Shown here in pieces: positions 23,386 through 34,565 of a DNA stretch of 64,000 nucleotides (position 1 is the stretch's first letter; each line of letters starts with the position of its first letter). Location of the stretch: the NCBI GenBank assembly GCA_963169105.1, contig OY720642.1, positions 15,804,965-15,868,964 on the forward strand, in the 5' to 3' direction. This DNA is from Ceriagrion tenellum (taxonomy: Eukaryota; Arthropoda; Insecta; Odonata; Coenagrionidae). The notes under the pieces are model-generated. The model was given only the letters and a program-made list of their open reading frames with translations, was not told where the DNA came from and did not search any database. The position numbers and the translations under genes were made by a program.

Positions 23386-26300
23386 TAGGTAAGCAACTCT
23401 TAAAACCTGAATTATCATTTGGAAATTAAGAAATGTAATCGATTCTACTATTATTTTTTCTCTAAATAATTATATATGGAGAATGAATTTTTAAAAGTAA
23501 ATAAATGGTCATTTCAAGTGAGTTATTGATGAAAAACAGCTAAAATTTGATAAAATTATTGCGCAAGCCCGTTGGTGCTACGGAGAAATAGATATCGGAC
23601 CGGTGGAAACATAGATAGCTTGGAGACATCAAAACAGGCGCCCTCTAAATGTACTTCACTGGTATATTCCCGTGCCCGACATAACCCATGTCACCCGTCT
23701 TCCTCTTCAACATTGTTGCTACATCCATCGGCCCCTTTTAGCATACATTTAACCCGTCAAAACCGACTCCGACCGTCTTCCGACCAGCATCATCTTCCAA
23801 ATATCCACACAACAATGCTTTTCCGTTTCTCCTGTCTACATTTCTTCAGTTTCTTTTCCTCACCAACGCCTTTCGCCAAAAACAAATGAGATTTTACCTA
23901 TACAAGAACCAGTAGAAGTGGGAAATAGAAACATTTTAGCATTGTTAAGTACGAGCTACCTGAATGAAAGATTAGACTTACCATCAAACTTCTGGATTTT
24001 GGGCACAAAGGAACTTTTTAAGGTCATAGTATACACAGGAGACGAACGATCAAACCACGTTGGGTTCGGTTCGGAGTGTGCGGCGGGCGGGAGAGGCTGA
24101 CAGCCTCTGGAGGTCATCTTGATCCATTGAAGCAAGAAAAATGTCGAAATGGGAGAGAACAACGTTGTTGTTTTCGGGCAGCTTGAAGGTTAAGAGAGAA
24201 TTACTGGACCAAGCGAAAACTTGATGTTCTCCTAAAATCTTGGGGAGACGACTGATAAGAATTAGCCGTTAACGTTTCGCGACATTCTTAAATACCTATT
24301 CCTGAGTAATATGGATAATGGCATTAAATAAACGGGACCAGTAACTGTAAAATTAGATATAAAATTAGCAGAAGATAAATTACTTACTCTTAGATACTCT
24401 CAAATCATACAGTAAGCCTCTAGATCAATTACATTGACTCTAATTACAGCAAAATGATTATGGATGAAAACAGAACAATACACCACTGAAGATGTGTCGT
24501 TTAATATTAAAACACTCTACTACAGTATGCATCATGGCAGGCTTAAAGCAATAAGTTTACGCCTAGTAATACTAAAAAACACTAATTGCACAGGTAAATT
24601 TGTCAAACGATTTTATCTTATAAAGGCACGGAGCATATATATCAATTATTTAGTACAAAAAATATCAATTCCTTTAAAGGAATTTTGTCAGTATTTAACC
24701 TTGTTAACGGGAATATAGGAAGATCTCGTGAGCATATCCATTTCTTTTAATAAAAATGGCAACTATACTTACACTGTTCAACGATTTCTAATCGTTGCGA
24801 CTTCGTATGGTTGCTGTGCAACCAGAAGTTATAATCAAGTGAACACTTCACATGATGCATCAAATATCAGAGCTCTCAGAGGAAAAATTTTACTATATTA
24901 ATTTCATATTTCGTTTAATATCAGTCAAATGCTTCATCAGCTACTTTAGCTGAAATATATTGGTATGTTTCAAGAGTCAGTTAATAATTGAAAACGATGG
25001 TAATACTTAGGCGGGAACGAAGGAAAAAGCAACAAGGATGTAGAATTATATTCCGAAAATAGTTCAACATTGATATTTTCTTATATTAAATAATGACAAA
25101 AACTTCCAAATTTATAACAACCAGATAAAAGGGCCAAAATATAGGGCCAGTGAAAAAGGTTCAAATTTAATGTACAAATATATAATTAAATTCGTTCCTT
25201 TCAAGATAGTTTTTTCTTAATGATTTTACTTCATACTTTTTATGCTTGATTCAAGTAAACCCATAATATATTTTCTGCCGAATGGTTCAACACCATTGAA
25301 TAAAATTTAGAAAAGAGAAGAAAAAACACATGAGCATATTATGAGCACTTATCCATTAAACCCAACATATAAAATGGTAAAATTAAAACATCCTTTTCAA
25401 AATTATGAGACGCGTTTCAATGGTCCATGAATTATCTCATGATATTTGTAAGAAAATACACTCGTACGATAACAATAAGTCTCTTTTCCACCACTGAAGG
25501 CAATAAACTATCCCCATGCAGCTGGCTCGTTTTCTAAATTTATTTATCTACAAAATGCAATTTAAGACGCTATAAATTATTGCTTACAGCTGAATAGAAT
25601 TATCACTTTTTCTAGCTAGAGGCATTCAACATATTACTATAATCTGTACAAAAGCAAATACACATATCTGATAAGCCTGGCAGATATACAACACGATGTC
25701 AATAACATATATATTAGCAATTTTAACTAATTTGCGTTTCTTTATAGCCAAACTACAGCAATTTGATGATTTTCTGCTAATTTACAGCGCATTTAGGCAA
25801 AAGCAATGAGCCACTTTCAATTCCATTCACTATACTCACATTACGTGAAGATACGTTTATTTCCTCAATTTATTTATGGTATCGTATTGAGGAGAGTCAA
25901 AAGATGTAACTTACTGAAAATTTTTTTCATATTTATTGGCATCTAATCTTAAAAGCAGCAGCAATGCCTAGCACTATTTAATCTCATAATTATAGTCTGT
26001 TACATAAATTTAAGAACTCTTAGACACAGTACAACTTCTTTGCAATCGTTCAATGAGCATGTCCTCTAAAGTTTCTACACCACTCTATGCACTAAAAGTA
26101 TACTCTGATTTAAGAAACAGCATGCGGCTATGAAGCGATGGATGAATGCAGTAACTACAGTATGGATACTAAAACCGCTGAAACCAGGCAGAAGATTTGA
26201 GAAGTGAAAGAATAGATGAGAGAATGAATGACCTTGAAGAAAGATGATAGAATAAAGAACAATGAAATCGCATTGGGCCAGAAGAGTACGGGGAAAATAT

Positions 26301-26745
26301 ATTTATTAGAGAAAAGTGTCGAAGGAATTGTATTGAGTATTAAGAGGAAGGTATCACAATAGTCTATGAAACAAACAATCATGTGATAAACAGTTTCCAC
26401 GACCAATCGCTATCGCACAAAGTCAGTTTTTGGCTCAACGGAACAGGATAACACAAGTTTATTTCTACGCCGACGTCAGTGCCGGGGTAGGTTGGAATGG
26501 TGAAGATGTGATGCATTAAAATTTGTGTTCACTTGAGGCCCACAATGGAAGTCAGTGCAGGAATTTTAGTCGCATATCCAATCGAACGAAATAACAAATA
26601 CTTCAATCCTGAAACTCGTTAAAAAGTTTTTGCGTCAAAACGGGTCATCCTCCACGCCTTAAATTGCTATTTTCGCCATGTGCACCGTTGTCGTACTTAT
26701 TTTACCGGCATATAAATGTAAAAATCTTGATTATCTCTATCATCT
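23386..26745. other. Unassigned AT-rich sequence
   Basis: Over 3 kb with no gene I can support. 23640-23880 is pyrimidine-rich and 24060-24110 GC-rich. 26120-26440 is purine-rich on the plus strand, giving a long hydrophobic minus frame by composition. No shared repeat was identified. Confidence 0.3.
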
Positions 26746-26940
26746 CAGGCTTAACTTTGTGGAAGTTCATTTCGTAAATGAAAATGACAACTTTGTAAAA
26801 TTCCACCAATTTATTTTCAGGTACGACTAGTTTCGTCGCAGCGAAGGTACCTGAAGATGTCGCCGCTGCGACGAAACTAGTCGTACCTGAAAATAAATTG
26901 GTGGAATTTTACAAAGTTGTCATTTTCATTTATGTAAAAA
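26746..26940. mobile_element. Fold-back element 7 with complete hammerhead-like core
   Basis: Arms 26773-26843 and 26864-26934 are almost perfectly complementary: TAAATGAAAATGACAACTTT, AATTCCACCAATTTATTTTC, CGACTAGTTTCGTCGCAGCG. The 20-bp centre, GAAGGTACCTGAAGATGTCG, supplies the CTGAAGA box missing from a simple palindrome. The left arm carries the complementary stem sequences but no CTGANGA box, so only the plus strand has a complete core. An AACTTTGTGGAAG block at 26754 flanks the left arm as in other members. No open frame is present. Confidence 0.9.
26846..26887 (+). ncRNA. Hammerhead-ribozyme-like core, all three stems
   Basis: Stem I: GGTAC (26846-26850) pairs with GTACC (26883-26887). 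Box: CTGAAGA (26851-26857). One extra T at 26858. Stem II: GTCGC (26859-26863), loop CGCT, GCGAC (26868-26872). GAA (26873-26875). Stem III: ACTAGT, 2 bp with a 2-nt loop. C at 26882 would be the cleavage nucleotide. This is the order of a type I hammerhead. The single extra base between CUGANGA and stem II departs from the canonical core and could lower activity. Confidence 0.6.
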
Positions 26941-28159
26941 TCTTGCTTTAAAATCAAGCTATTTTCGTTTCCACCTGTTTCAAGTTAGAGAGCGATGGAT
27001 CGGGTATTACAAACTTTTAAGTCACCAAAACATTGATAGTTAATATCTCTAATGTACCCAATACCTAAGAGTAGAAGAAGGTGGCATCAGCAAATGTGAG
27101 GTTAAAAAAAATCTCCTAACTCAGCAAATTGGATCATTTCCACGCAAAAATTGAAGACAGTGTTTGCAGTAACAAATATTTGACCCAAGGAGACCACGGG
27201 TGTCATGTTCTTATAGTCAAAGGGTGAAAAAGGATTTCTTCGAGAAAATATCAAAATTTTCAAGTTAAACGCATAGAAAGATTCCATTTTGCCATACCTA
27301 AATTTAATACCCGTTTATTTGAGCGTTATGTATTTCAACAAAAAAGTGGAAGTACCGCCGAAATAAATAAACGTTATCAAGTCGATGAATTCACCATGGA
27401 GTTGTAATAGATTGTCATAATTTCCTTAAATTGGTAAATATCGATGTTGCACCGCTAATTATGATTGTTTATTTGTAGATATGTCGAGAATATATGTTTT
27501 TTGCACCAATACCAGTTTCGTACTAGCATTTGCAGACAGAAAATAGAGCATAATGCAATTTAAGTTCACTAGTTATTAATACTACGGTGTTACCGATTTG
27601 ACCTCTAAAAATGAAACGTGAAAACCTTGAAACTATAGTAACAACAGCAATAATAACGCCTTTATTGGGACAAAATTATCACTGGGTAGTACCTTATTTC
27701 ATTAAACAAAAGATATGGATATTCTTCATCATTTGGAATATATAATACAATTCCATTGAAATTAGGTCTCCTCGAATTAATTTAGCACACTTGACGAAAT
27801 CCTAACTTGACTGAGGAGTTAAATGACTTACGTGCTTGGATTTATATCTCGCTTTTTGTTGCCAGTGGTAAGGTCTTTCCCCGAAACGAAAAATTCTGCA
27901 GACGCTGGGGCTATGAACGCCGACAGGAGTCATTAATCAACGAAGATGTGATTGATGTTTCCACCAGTATCGTGCAAAACAACTGGTGGTTTGCCATACA
28001 CCTAATTTAGTTTCCATCGATTTTTGTACTGATTCAACATTTAGAAGGAATTCTAAATTTTTTTCCATCTTTATAATGACAAAATATTTGACTCCCATTT
28101 AACTACCACAAGAAGTAAGATAGGAATTTTATAGATACCGACTTCATTAAATCAAAAAA
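26941..28159. other. Unassigned AT-rich sequence
   Basis: No supportable gene or shared repeat. Confidence 0.3.
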
Positions 28160-28760
28160 TGTTTTGAGTTAAGTCAGCTCAATCATGAGTCTCCGGATTA
28201 TTGGACTCAGAGCATAAGCCTCTCATTTGTCAAGGTCGTTTTATACGATGATTTTTTCAGTATTGAAAAACAAACTGAACTCTGGATGCTAAATATTGTA
28301 TCACGTCAAGTGAATATTCGCACTCAATTACGGAATCGAGTTTGATTATCTTGCAAAAAAGAGAAATAAGCACAATACTTATTTTCCCTCCGATTCTTGG
28401 ATCCAACGAGCAATCACACGTAAGTAGGAGAGCCCAGCATTATGACAGAATGCAGGCGGTATGCTGTAGTCTACCTAAACAAATCTCCTAAGTAATCATT
28501 GTAAATTATAATTGATAAAATGCTTTCGTGAGACCATTAGAACCTGTTTTGAAATTTTTTTACAATGCTTTGTCAACAGCAGAATATGCCGAAAAATATG
28601 GCCCAATTTTTTTATATGGCGTAGCTCAGCAAACGCCCGGACACAGCCACCCAGCACTGAAATCAGTAGTGTAAAAAAGGGTCTAAGGTATAAAATTCGA
28701 TTTAAGTGTCAGACTTAATACTGAGGTTTTATACGCTGATTTTATGAATAAATTCAGAGC
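28160..28760. repeat. Repeat A, copy 4
   Basis: Landmarks in the same order as at 8.2-9.0 kb: GAAATAAGCACAATACTTATT, GATTCTTGGATCCAACGAG, CAATCACACGTAAGTAGG, AAATGCTTTCGTGAGACC and CAGCACTGAAATCAGTAG. It begins with a GATTTTTTCAGTATTGAAAA block. The frame at 28512-28718 is a shadow. The family remains unclassified. Confidence 0.6.
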
Positions 28761-28844
28761 TGAAATAAGCACCAGGTAAAAAAGCCTGAGCTAAATTTAT
28801 CCTGAAGACGATTGAAAAGTCGTTCGTTGGCATTTCGGCACTAT

Positions 28845-28915
28845 TTTCCAATTAAAATCGGTGGTATTCCCGAGAAGAAATCACGCCAAGCATTCGCCGG
28901 GAAAGTATGAAATAT
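28845..28915 (+). repeat. Repeat B, copy 1
   Basis: A short conserved block reads TGGTATTCCCGAGAAG, CACGCCAAGCATTCGCCGGG and AAAGTATGAAATATT. Related blocks occur at 43845-43915 and 44950-45015, and a partial inverted copy at 44615-44655. It is a fragment of an interspersed repeat of unknown type. Confidence 0.55.
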
Positions 28916-29540
28916 TATTTTCGGGTTGTTGTTTGAGAGGCAATAGTTTGAAGGAGGTCGGCTGGGAGAAAGATGGGAGAAGGCGGAAGGAAGAAGAACT
29001 CTCTCTTCGAGTGGCGATCCTCCGAGATTCCTCGAAATTGACTTCTCAAGGAGGTTTTGCGACCCCCAGCGCCCGTCTATGGCACGAGCTACAAGACGAG
29101 CGGGTAGAATATGATTCTTGCCTTGAGGTCTTGGGAGCGGGCGGGAGGATTCGTACGCCAGTGGAAAGGGCAATGGGGACCGACCAATCGAAGGTAAGAT
29201 CCCATACCGGTGGTGGAGGACGAGACCAAATTTTTCTAGGCTGCAGTTGTCCGCAGAAGGAGACGCCTTGGGAAGGACCTCACGACCCTCATCTCCCCTC
29301 GTGCTACCCCTTGTTCTTAGCTCGTTAAAAAGCTAACTCCTCGAGTCCTTTCCCTTACTTTCGTCATAGGAGTTTCACTCCTTCACTTCAAAGAGGGACG
29401 TGACGATTCAATCATAACTTCCCAGTCTGATTGGCTGTCGAAAGAACAGAACGGAATGATGAGAAGTGTCTCTCGATTATAAGTGGAACAAAATTGAAAA
29501 CAATAATGAAGAGAGATTGAGTGTTTCCAAGTATACCACG
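28916..29540. other. Unassigned, GC-richer sequence
   Basis: 28930-29320 is less AT-rich and has a 155-codon plus frame opposed by a 110-codon minus frame. Neither shows a domain. The frame begins inside repeat B, so I treat it as non-coding. Confidence 0.3.
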
Positions 29541-29850
29541 GAAAGTTCGATCGAGTCAGGCGAGTGTATCTGTTAAGATGTGGTAGACAGAACTGCAATT
29601 GTTTTACATTGGAGGGATGGGTAGAAGTTTTAACATTAGGACAAAGGAACATTTTAATACTTTTATTGATTGTGATAACAGATCAATTTTTGGATCTCAT
29701 TTATCTGGCTTTAATCATATGTCAGATTTTAGAGTGGAGATTTTAAATGTTCATGACAAAGGTGCAAAGCTGGATTTTTTTAGAAACCTTTGAGATCATA
29801 TTAGCATCTAAGGCTTTGGGACTGAAATTCTAAAATGAAACCGTACCGTT
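29541..29850 (+). pseudogene. Penelope-like element, GIY-YIG endonuclease remnant
   Basis: The plus strand encodes RVYLLRCGRQNCN (from 29561), then after a one-base frame change near 29600 FYIGGMGRSFNIRTKEHFN, and downstream GSHLSGFNHMSDFRVEIL. This is the GIY-YIG nuclease layout characteristic of PLE polyproteins: a VYLL-type GIY box, YIG, and the GRSxxIRxKEH block with the catalytic-type Arg. PLEs use this domain C-terminal to an RT. No RT is visible upstream, so the element is 5'-truncated, and the frameshift makes it a pseudogene. The hammerhead-like remnant at 30055-30105 lies where the PLE 3' terminal region would be. Confidence 0.82.
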
Positions 29851-30054
29851 TAATCTGACCCCTCCTTTTTCATATACCTGTCCCGCCTTTATAAAGCACT
29901 CCCCCATCATCCTGACCTTCAACACGTTCCCTATTCCTATTCAATCACACCCTCTAAGCCCCTACCCCAACCACTCCTGCATTACCCTCCCTCCCTCTTT
30001 ATGAATAGATATATATATATATATATGAGCTCACCAATGGGAGAATGTCAGAGT
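29851..30054. other. PLE 3' region, (AT)n microsatellite
   Basis: A C/T-rich stretch is followed by an (AT)9-type run at 30009-30026. It probably belongs to the decayed PLE 3' end between the nuclease and the terminal hammerhead-like motif. Confidence 0.45.
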
Positions 30055-30105
30055 ACCCTTGAAAATGACATGAGAGTGTCAAAACAGGGAAGGTTTGGTA
30101 TGCCA
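30055..30105 (+). ncRNA. Degenerate hammerhead-like motif downstream of PLE nuclease
   Basis: CTTGAAAATG (30058-30067) is followed by GACATGAGAGTGTC, which forms a 4-bp stem II, then AAAAC in place of GAAAC, AGGGAAGGTTTGG, and AAATAAAG. The same order and the same trailing AAATAAA occur in the fold-back cores. It is decayed at the catalytic G12 equivalent and is presumably inactive. Confidence 0.4.
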
Positions 30106-32465
30106 AATAAAGTGTGAAAAATACATTGTTCAAGTTTAATTGAATAATGCCAAGGAAGCTAACAATCAGTTTTTGAAATAAAACTTGAAGATTTTGTCAC
30201 AATTTTTCGACATAACGTCGCTTAATATACTCTCTTGCCTCTAACCCTTAAACTTTCACAAACTGCACGTTCTCACATATCGAGCGGAAGCAATGACGCA
30301 CGGTTTATCACAGGTCGCACTTAGTTACCATGAGCAGGATTTATACAGAGTCATGCCCGTCCAACGACCAATCCAAAGTATAGAACGTTTAAAATTTAGT
30401 TGACAGTATGAGCTCTTATAACGATTTGTATCCTGAGTCAGCATCCATAACAACGGAGGTGCATTGTTGCAAATAGTAACAGGAAAATTCAAATCGTGCG
30501 TTGCAGAACACTAACTGCACATTTAAAAATCTTACACTGCATAAAAATAGCATTACAAAAGTATTTCCTTTACGTTTAATACGGAAATAAAAGTAGTTTC
30601 CTAAGGTTGCTAGAAATGAACTCATGAATAGCTTGGCAACAGTGTTCTACGTAAGGCCCAGGCTGTCAACTGAATGTGGAACGCTATTTTGCTGCTAGCT
30701 TTTCTTACTCCGCTCACTACTTTACACAGTGGAATTTTCAAATGGACATGATTAGGCTGCCCGACTGGCTACCACTCGTCTCTGCCAGCCCGGGGTCGAA
30801 TACTGGGCGACTTTCTCTTCGCAATTAACAAGGGCATACAGAACAATGCCACTTAAATATGAAGAACAATCAGCCGATGGGCTTATTCTTTACTTAAACA
30901 TTCTTTTCGTGCACTAAAAAAGTTTAAATTCTTATGCTGAAAGCTAATCAATCTCAAGTCTGCGCGTTTAAAAGGCTGAAGTTCTTGCATTGAATTATTT
31001 CCATAATGGTTTTGCCTGCTCACCCTATCTCATTACTGACGACAGTTATTAGGTTTTGACAAAAAGAAGATCCATACTCCACTCTTCGCGGCGAGAAGGC
31101 TGAACGAAAGCATTTGAAGTGTAGCAGATATAAGTTGGATTTAGCAATGGAAAAAAGGGAACTTTTCAATTCAAGGCGCACAATTTTGGCAAATGAGTGA
31201 CTGAAGAGTAAGCAAATAAGAAACAAACTGGAAAGCACTACTCCATATCATATGATTAGATTAGAAACTCAATTTTCATATAAAGGAGGTTAAGCAACGA
31301 TTACTAGTTTCCTGGGTGCCAACTCCGTTCTCCGAAATATCGCTGCTTTATTTGAATCTTTATGCTTAAGCATTTGCCTTCTAAGATATTTAGTGGACAT
31401 AGATTAAGACAGACACCGCAGTATAAAATATCAATTGAATTAAGAAAAACAATCAAAAAAGGTTGTGCGACTATCCTGCATTTCTTTCACACTCTACATT
31501 TCCGTAATATTAATTTTTCCTGCCCAGACGATGAAAAAAGGGTACATATATGAAAACGAGAGGTGGATTTCCTGAAAGTAGCGAAGGAAAAATAAAATTC
31601 ATACTATATTCTTCCGACTGGCACTCAATTTTCTAGAAGAGTAGAAACGCTGATGATGAGCGATATAAATCTTGATTTTGACTTTGAAAATGAAACTTTG
31701 AGAGTAAACTCAATCCGAGATATTTCTCCAAATGTTTTATATATCATCCTCTGTTAAAAAGTGAATTAAATTTTGTAGCTTAGTAATTTATATTTCAATG
31801 TTATTATTCGTCCCTCTGGTGCCATACTTTAATGAATTTGTGAAGTGTTCATACAAATGATTAGTTGGCTAGCGGTAAAGAGCTGCAATCGGAGGTTGTT
31901 CCCAACATTACCTACAGGTGGGCATATTAACAATGTAAGTACTATTTCAAGGACTAGGGGTAGGTAGGAGAGAGACTTGACATTGATAATACCATATCTT
32001 AAGTCGTTCAATTCTAAGATTGGTTGACTGCAGCCCTTCATCCTTTCCACTTCAATGCTAGTTTGCTCGCTTTCGGGTTGTTGTTCTAATATGCTTTCTT
32101 ATTTATTTGTTCAATGTGTTTACCTCTTGGCCTTGAGAATTTCCCGCTATTGTTTCTTCATTCACATTCTCCTCGAACCCAACGTGTCTCAGGATGTTCC
32201 GAATCCATTTAGTTTTCTTTTCTGTATATTTTTCCATCTGGTCCTTTCCTATTTTACACCTCAAAATACTTTCTCATTTCTCATTTTATGCGTTTATTTG
32301 ATCTTCATCAAGCTTCCCTAACCCCAGGTTTTGAAAGTTTCTACTATTTTCAGGTAAACTTTTCCAATGGTTCAGGTTTACTTTTCCAATGGCTTCCCAT
32401 TCAAACATTGACACGCTTCACACGGATGTTTTCAGGTACCGTTTCTTTTCTTGTAGTCCTATCCT
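30106..32465. other. Unassigned AT-rich sequence
   Basis: No supportable gene. 30745-30815 contains GGCTGCCCGACTGGCTACC and GGGGTCGAATACTGGG, faintly like pol III A and B boxes, but no tRNA fold could be drawn. Confidence 0.3.
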
Positions 32466-32861
32466 TTATATGCAGGGATGATTTATTTTTGCCATGAACG
32501 CTATCATAGCTCGGGCTATCCTTCGGTTGTGAGATAGGTGAAGAAATCTACCAGCTCTTTTCTCTCCTCTCAGTGTGAGATCTTTGTTCAGCCTCCATCT
32601 TCCCCATACTAGGGTCGTAGTCTTTTTTATGTTTATTTTATGCTGTATTCTTAGAGATCTTGTGTCCATTATGTAAAGTGACCTTTGAAGATCATCGTCA
32701 TTTCCTGCAACAGAAGAGTCTACGAGGTGGAGCAAGTTTAACAGTAGTCTACTCTCAACGCCCAAATGGCAACACCCCATCTGGCAGACGAAGAATAACC
32801 GCTGAGGAAACAAGCAAAAACAGCTAAGGAAAGAACTGGATTCCTCTTCAATATTGTACAC
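32466..32861 (-). pseudogene. Decayed non-LTR RT fragment
   Basis: A 131-codon minus frame contains DDLQRSLYIMDTRSLRIQHK followed by INIKKTTTLVW, matching the region just after motif C in LINE RTs (DLQ..L....K.NL.IN..KTK). It also contains RRIARAMIAFMAKI, matching the RIA.A..AF segment further on. The expected FADD box is degraded (HLVDSSVAGND). No conserved sequence could be followed downstream to 32050. It is a short, old fragment whose clade is unclear. Confidence 0.5.
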
Positions 32862-33200
32862 TTGTCTCCTTTATTTTATCGATTAAATTTACTCTACTCA
32901 ACATTACGTCTCAGCTTATCGCATAAGCACTAATATTTCCGTGACTTTTTCTCAAAGACACAGAATTATTTTCATGGGAATTGTAAAAGCTTGAATGCGA
33001 ATTTAACAGCTACCATTCATTAAAATAAGGTTTATGTATATGTGCAAAGCTTATAAATGAAATATTCCCAAGAAACTAATTTAAAAAATTGAATTGGGAA
33101 TCGAAAACCAATGATAGAGGTTGATAGGATTCTAAAGATGTTTTTTAGATGGTTGGCTCCGTATAGAATTCTTCGAGCAAGCAAGTGTTTCCTATTATTT
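32862..33200. other. Unassigned AT-rich sequence
   Basis: Nothing recognisable. Confidence 0.3.
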
Positions 33201-33805
33201 CACACGAGACTAATCTGGAGGAAAATTTGATGAAAGTCAGTAGGGTTTAAGATCACTTTTATAAAAAAATAGTTATCTAAAGCAGGGGGCAACCTCCAAA
33301 AATCCCTCTAATATACGCTATGAAGGTGTGAAATGCATCCTCTTCCTGTTAGAGGATAACATTACGACCTAGCACCTTTCAGACTGTTGACCTAGTGGAT
33401 GGAGTGACCAAGTGTAAACTCTAGTAAAACCAACAATATTCTTTCCTCGTTTCGCTTATTAATATGGGTGATACGTTTTTTGAATAGAATGGGCCAATTA
33501 ATTCACATAATACTAATCCGGAGGAAAATTTGATTGAAAGTCAGTAGGGTTAAAGATCATTTTTATAAAAAAAGTTATTTAAAGCAGTGGGCAATGTGCA
33601 AAAACCCTTCCTCTAATATTTCCTGTAAGGATGTGAAATGCATCCTCTTCTTGTTAGAGGATAACATAACGACCTAGCACCTTATCAGTGTGTCAACCTA
33701 GTGGATGGAGTGACCGAAGGAAAACCATAGTGCAACCCAAAATATTGTTTCCGTTTCACTTATTAATATGGCAGATACGTTTTTGTGAATCAAAAGGGCA
33801 CGGGC
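33201..33805. repeat. Tandem duplication, about 303-bp unit x2
   Basis: Copy 1 (33201-33503) and copy 2 (33504-33805) share GGAGGAAAATTTGA, GAAAGTCAGTAGGGTT, GTGAAATGCATCCTCTTC, GTTAGAGGATAACAT, CGACCTAGCACCTT, CTAGTGGATGGAGTGACC and CTTATTAATATGG in order. Divergence is roughly 15%. No coding frame spans the unit. It could be a two-unit satellite or an old duplication. Confidence 0.88.
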
Positions 33806-34061
33806 TTAAGGATATGCTCCATAAAATGCACTAAAAACGTATTTGTAAAAAGCCTTTCAAGAAAGTCTAACACTAAGTTTATTCTCCAACCATTGGACAA
33901 TTTTTTAAATAAATAAGATCATCATATGTTATAAAGTGAAATTTGACTGCCTTGAGCTTTAGCATTAAATTAACAACAAGGTAGATAGACGGTTTCCTAA
34001 AAGAGCAAAATTTGTATCTCACATTGATAGGAGTACGTCACTGGTAATATAAAAAGTAATA
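33806..34061. other. Unassigned AT-rich sequence
   Basis: Nothing recognisable. Confidence 0.3.
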
Positions 34062-34565
34062 TTAAATGAGACAATTCCAGGAGTAAGAGATATAAAAACT
34101 TAATTTGACGATTTTTTATTATTATCACACAAGAGAATTCAAAACTTCTCATTCGTAATATTAAGTTGTAATCTTCATGGATTTTAGGCATCAATAAACT
34201 TTTATTTTTTCATTATCTGGAGTAAGCACTTGTTGGCAACGATTCATTCTTGAGGAGAGTTTTAACTTGACAGTTAGTAATATGTGCCAGACGAGTACCA
34301 CCGGATTTTTATTTCATACACAAAAGAAGAGCTTGGATACACAAAAAAGATCGAGAAATACATAAATGTACCTCTGGTACTGAAAGGGTTCAATGAGACA
34401 GTTCCAGTACTAAGAGAAATAAAAACTTAATTAGACGATTTTTTATTATTATCATACGAGAGGATTCAATACATTCTCATCTTCATGGATTTTAGCCATC
34501 AATAAACTTTTATTTTTTTATTATCTGGAGTAAGCACTTGTTGGCAACGATTTATTCTTTAGGTT
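34062..34565. repeat. Duplicated unit flanking a small MITE
   Basis: Copy 1 (34062-34261) and copy 2 (34389-34565) share ATGAGACA.TTCCAG, CGATTTTTTATTATTATCA, CATCTTCATGGATTTTA-type and ATTATCTGGAGTAAGCACTT blocks followed by GTTGGCAACGAT. Copy 2 lacks about 20 bp of the middle. The 123-bp MITE-like element lies exactly between them. The duplication is therefore either older than the insertion or includes it as part of a larger unit. Confidence 0.8.
34266..34388 (-). mobile_element. Short TTAA-flanked MITE, copy 1
   Basis: This 123-bp element is the reverse complement of 40309-40433. Read on the minus strand it begins CCCTTTCAGTACCAGAGG and ends CTGTCAAG, with TTAA at 34262-34265 and TTCA at the other border. 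Subterminally it contains the palindrome around GGTACATTTATGTACC. It lacks coding capacity. The CCCT-like terminus plus TTAA target fits the piggyBac pattern. The inverted ends are short and imperfect. Confidence 0.6.

Noticed and set aside
26155..26406. Hydrophobic 83-codon minus-strand protein
   Set aside because: The plus strand is purine-rich, which forces a Phe/Leu/Ile/Ser-rich minus reading. No homology seen.
28861..29328. A 155-codon plus-strand frame
   Set aside because: It starts inside repeat B, is opposed by a 110-codon minus frame, and shows no recognisable domain. GC composition explains it.
33201..33805. CRISPR-like array
   Set aside because: Only two long units with no regular short repeats or spacers, and the sequence is eukaryotic in character.
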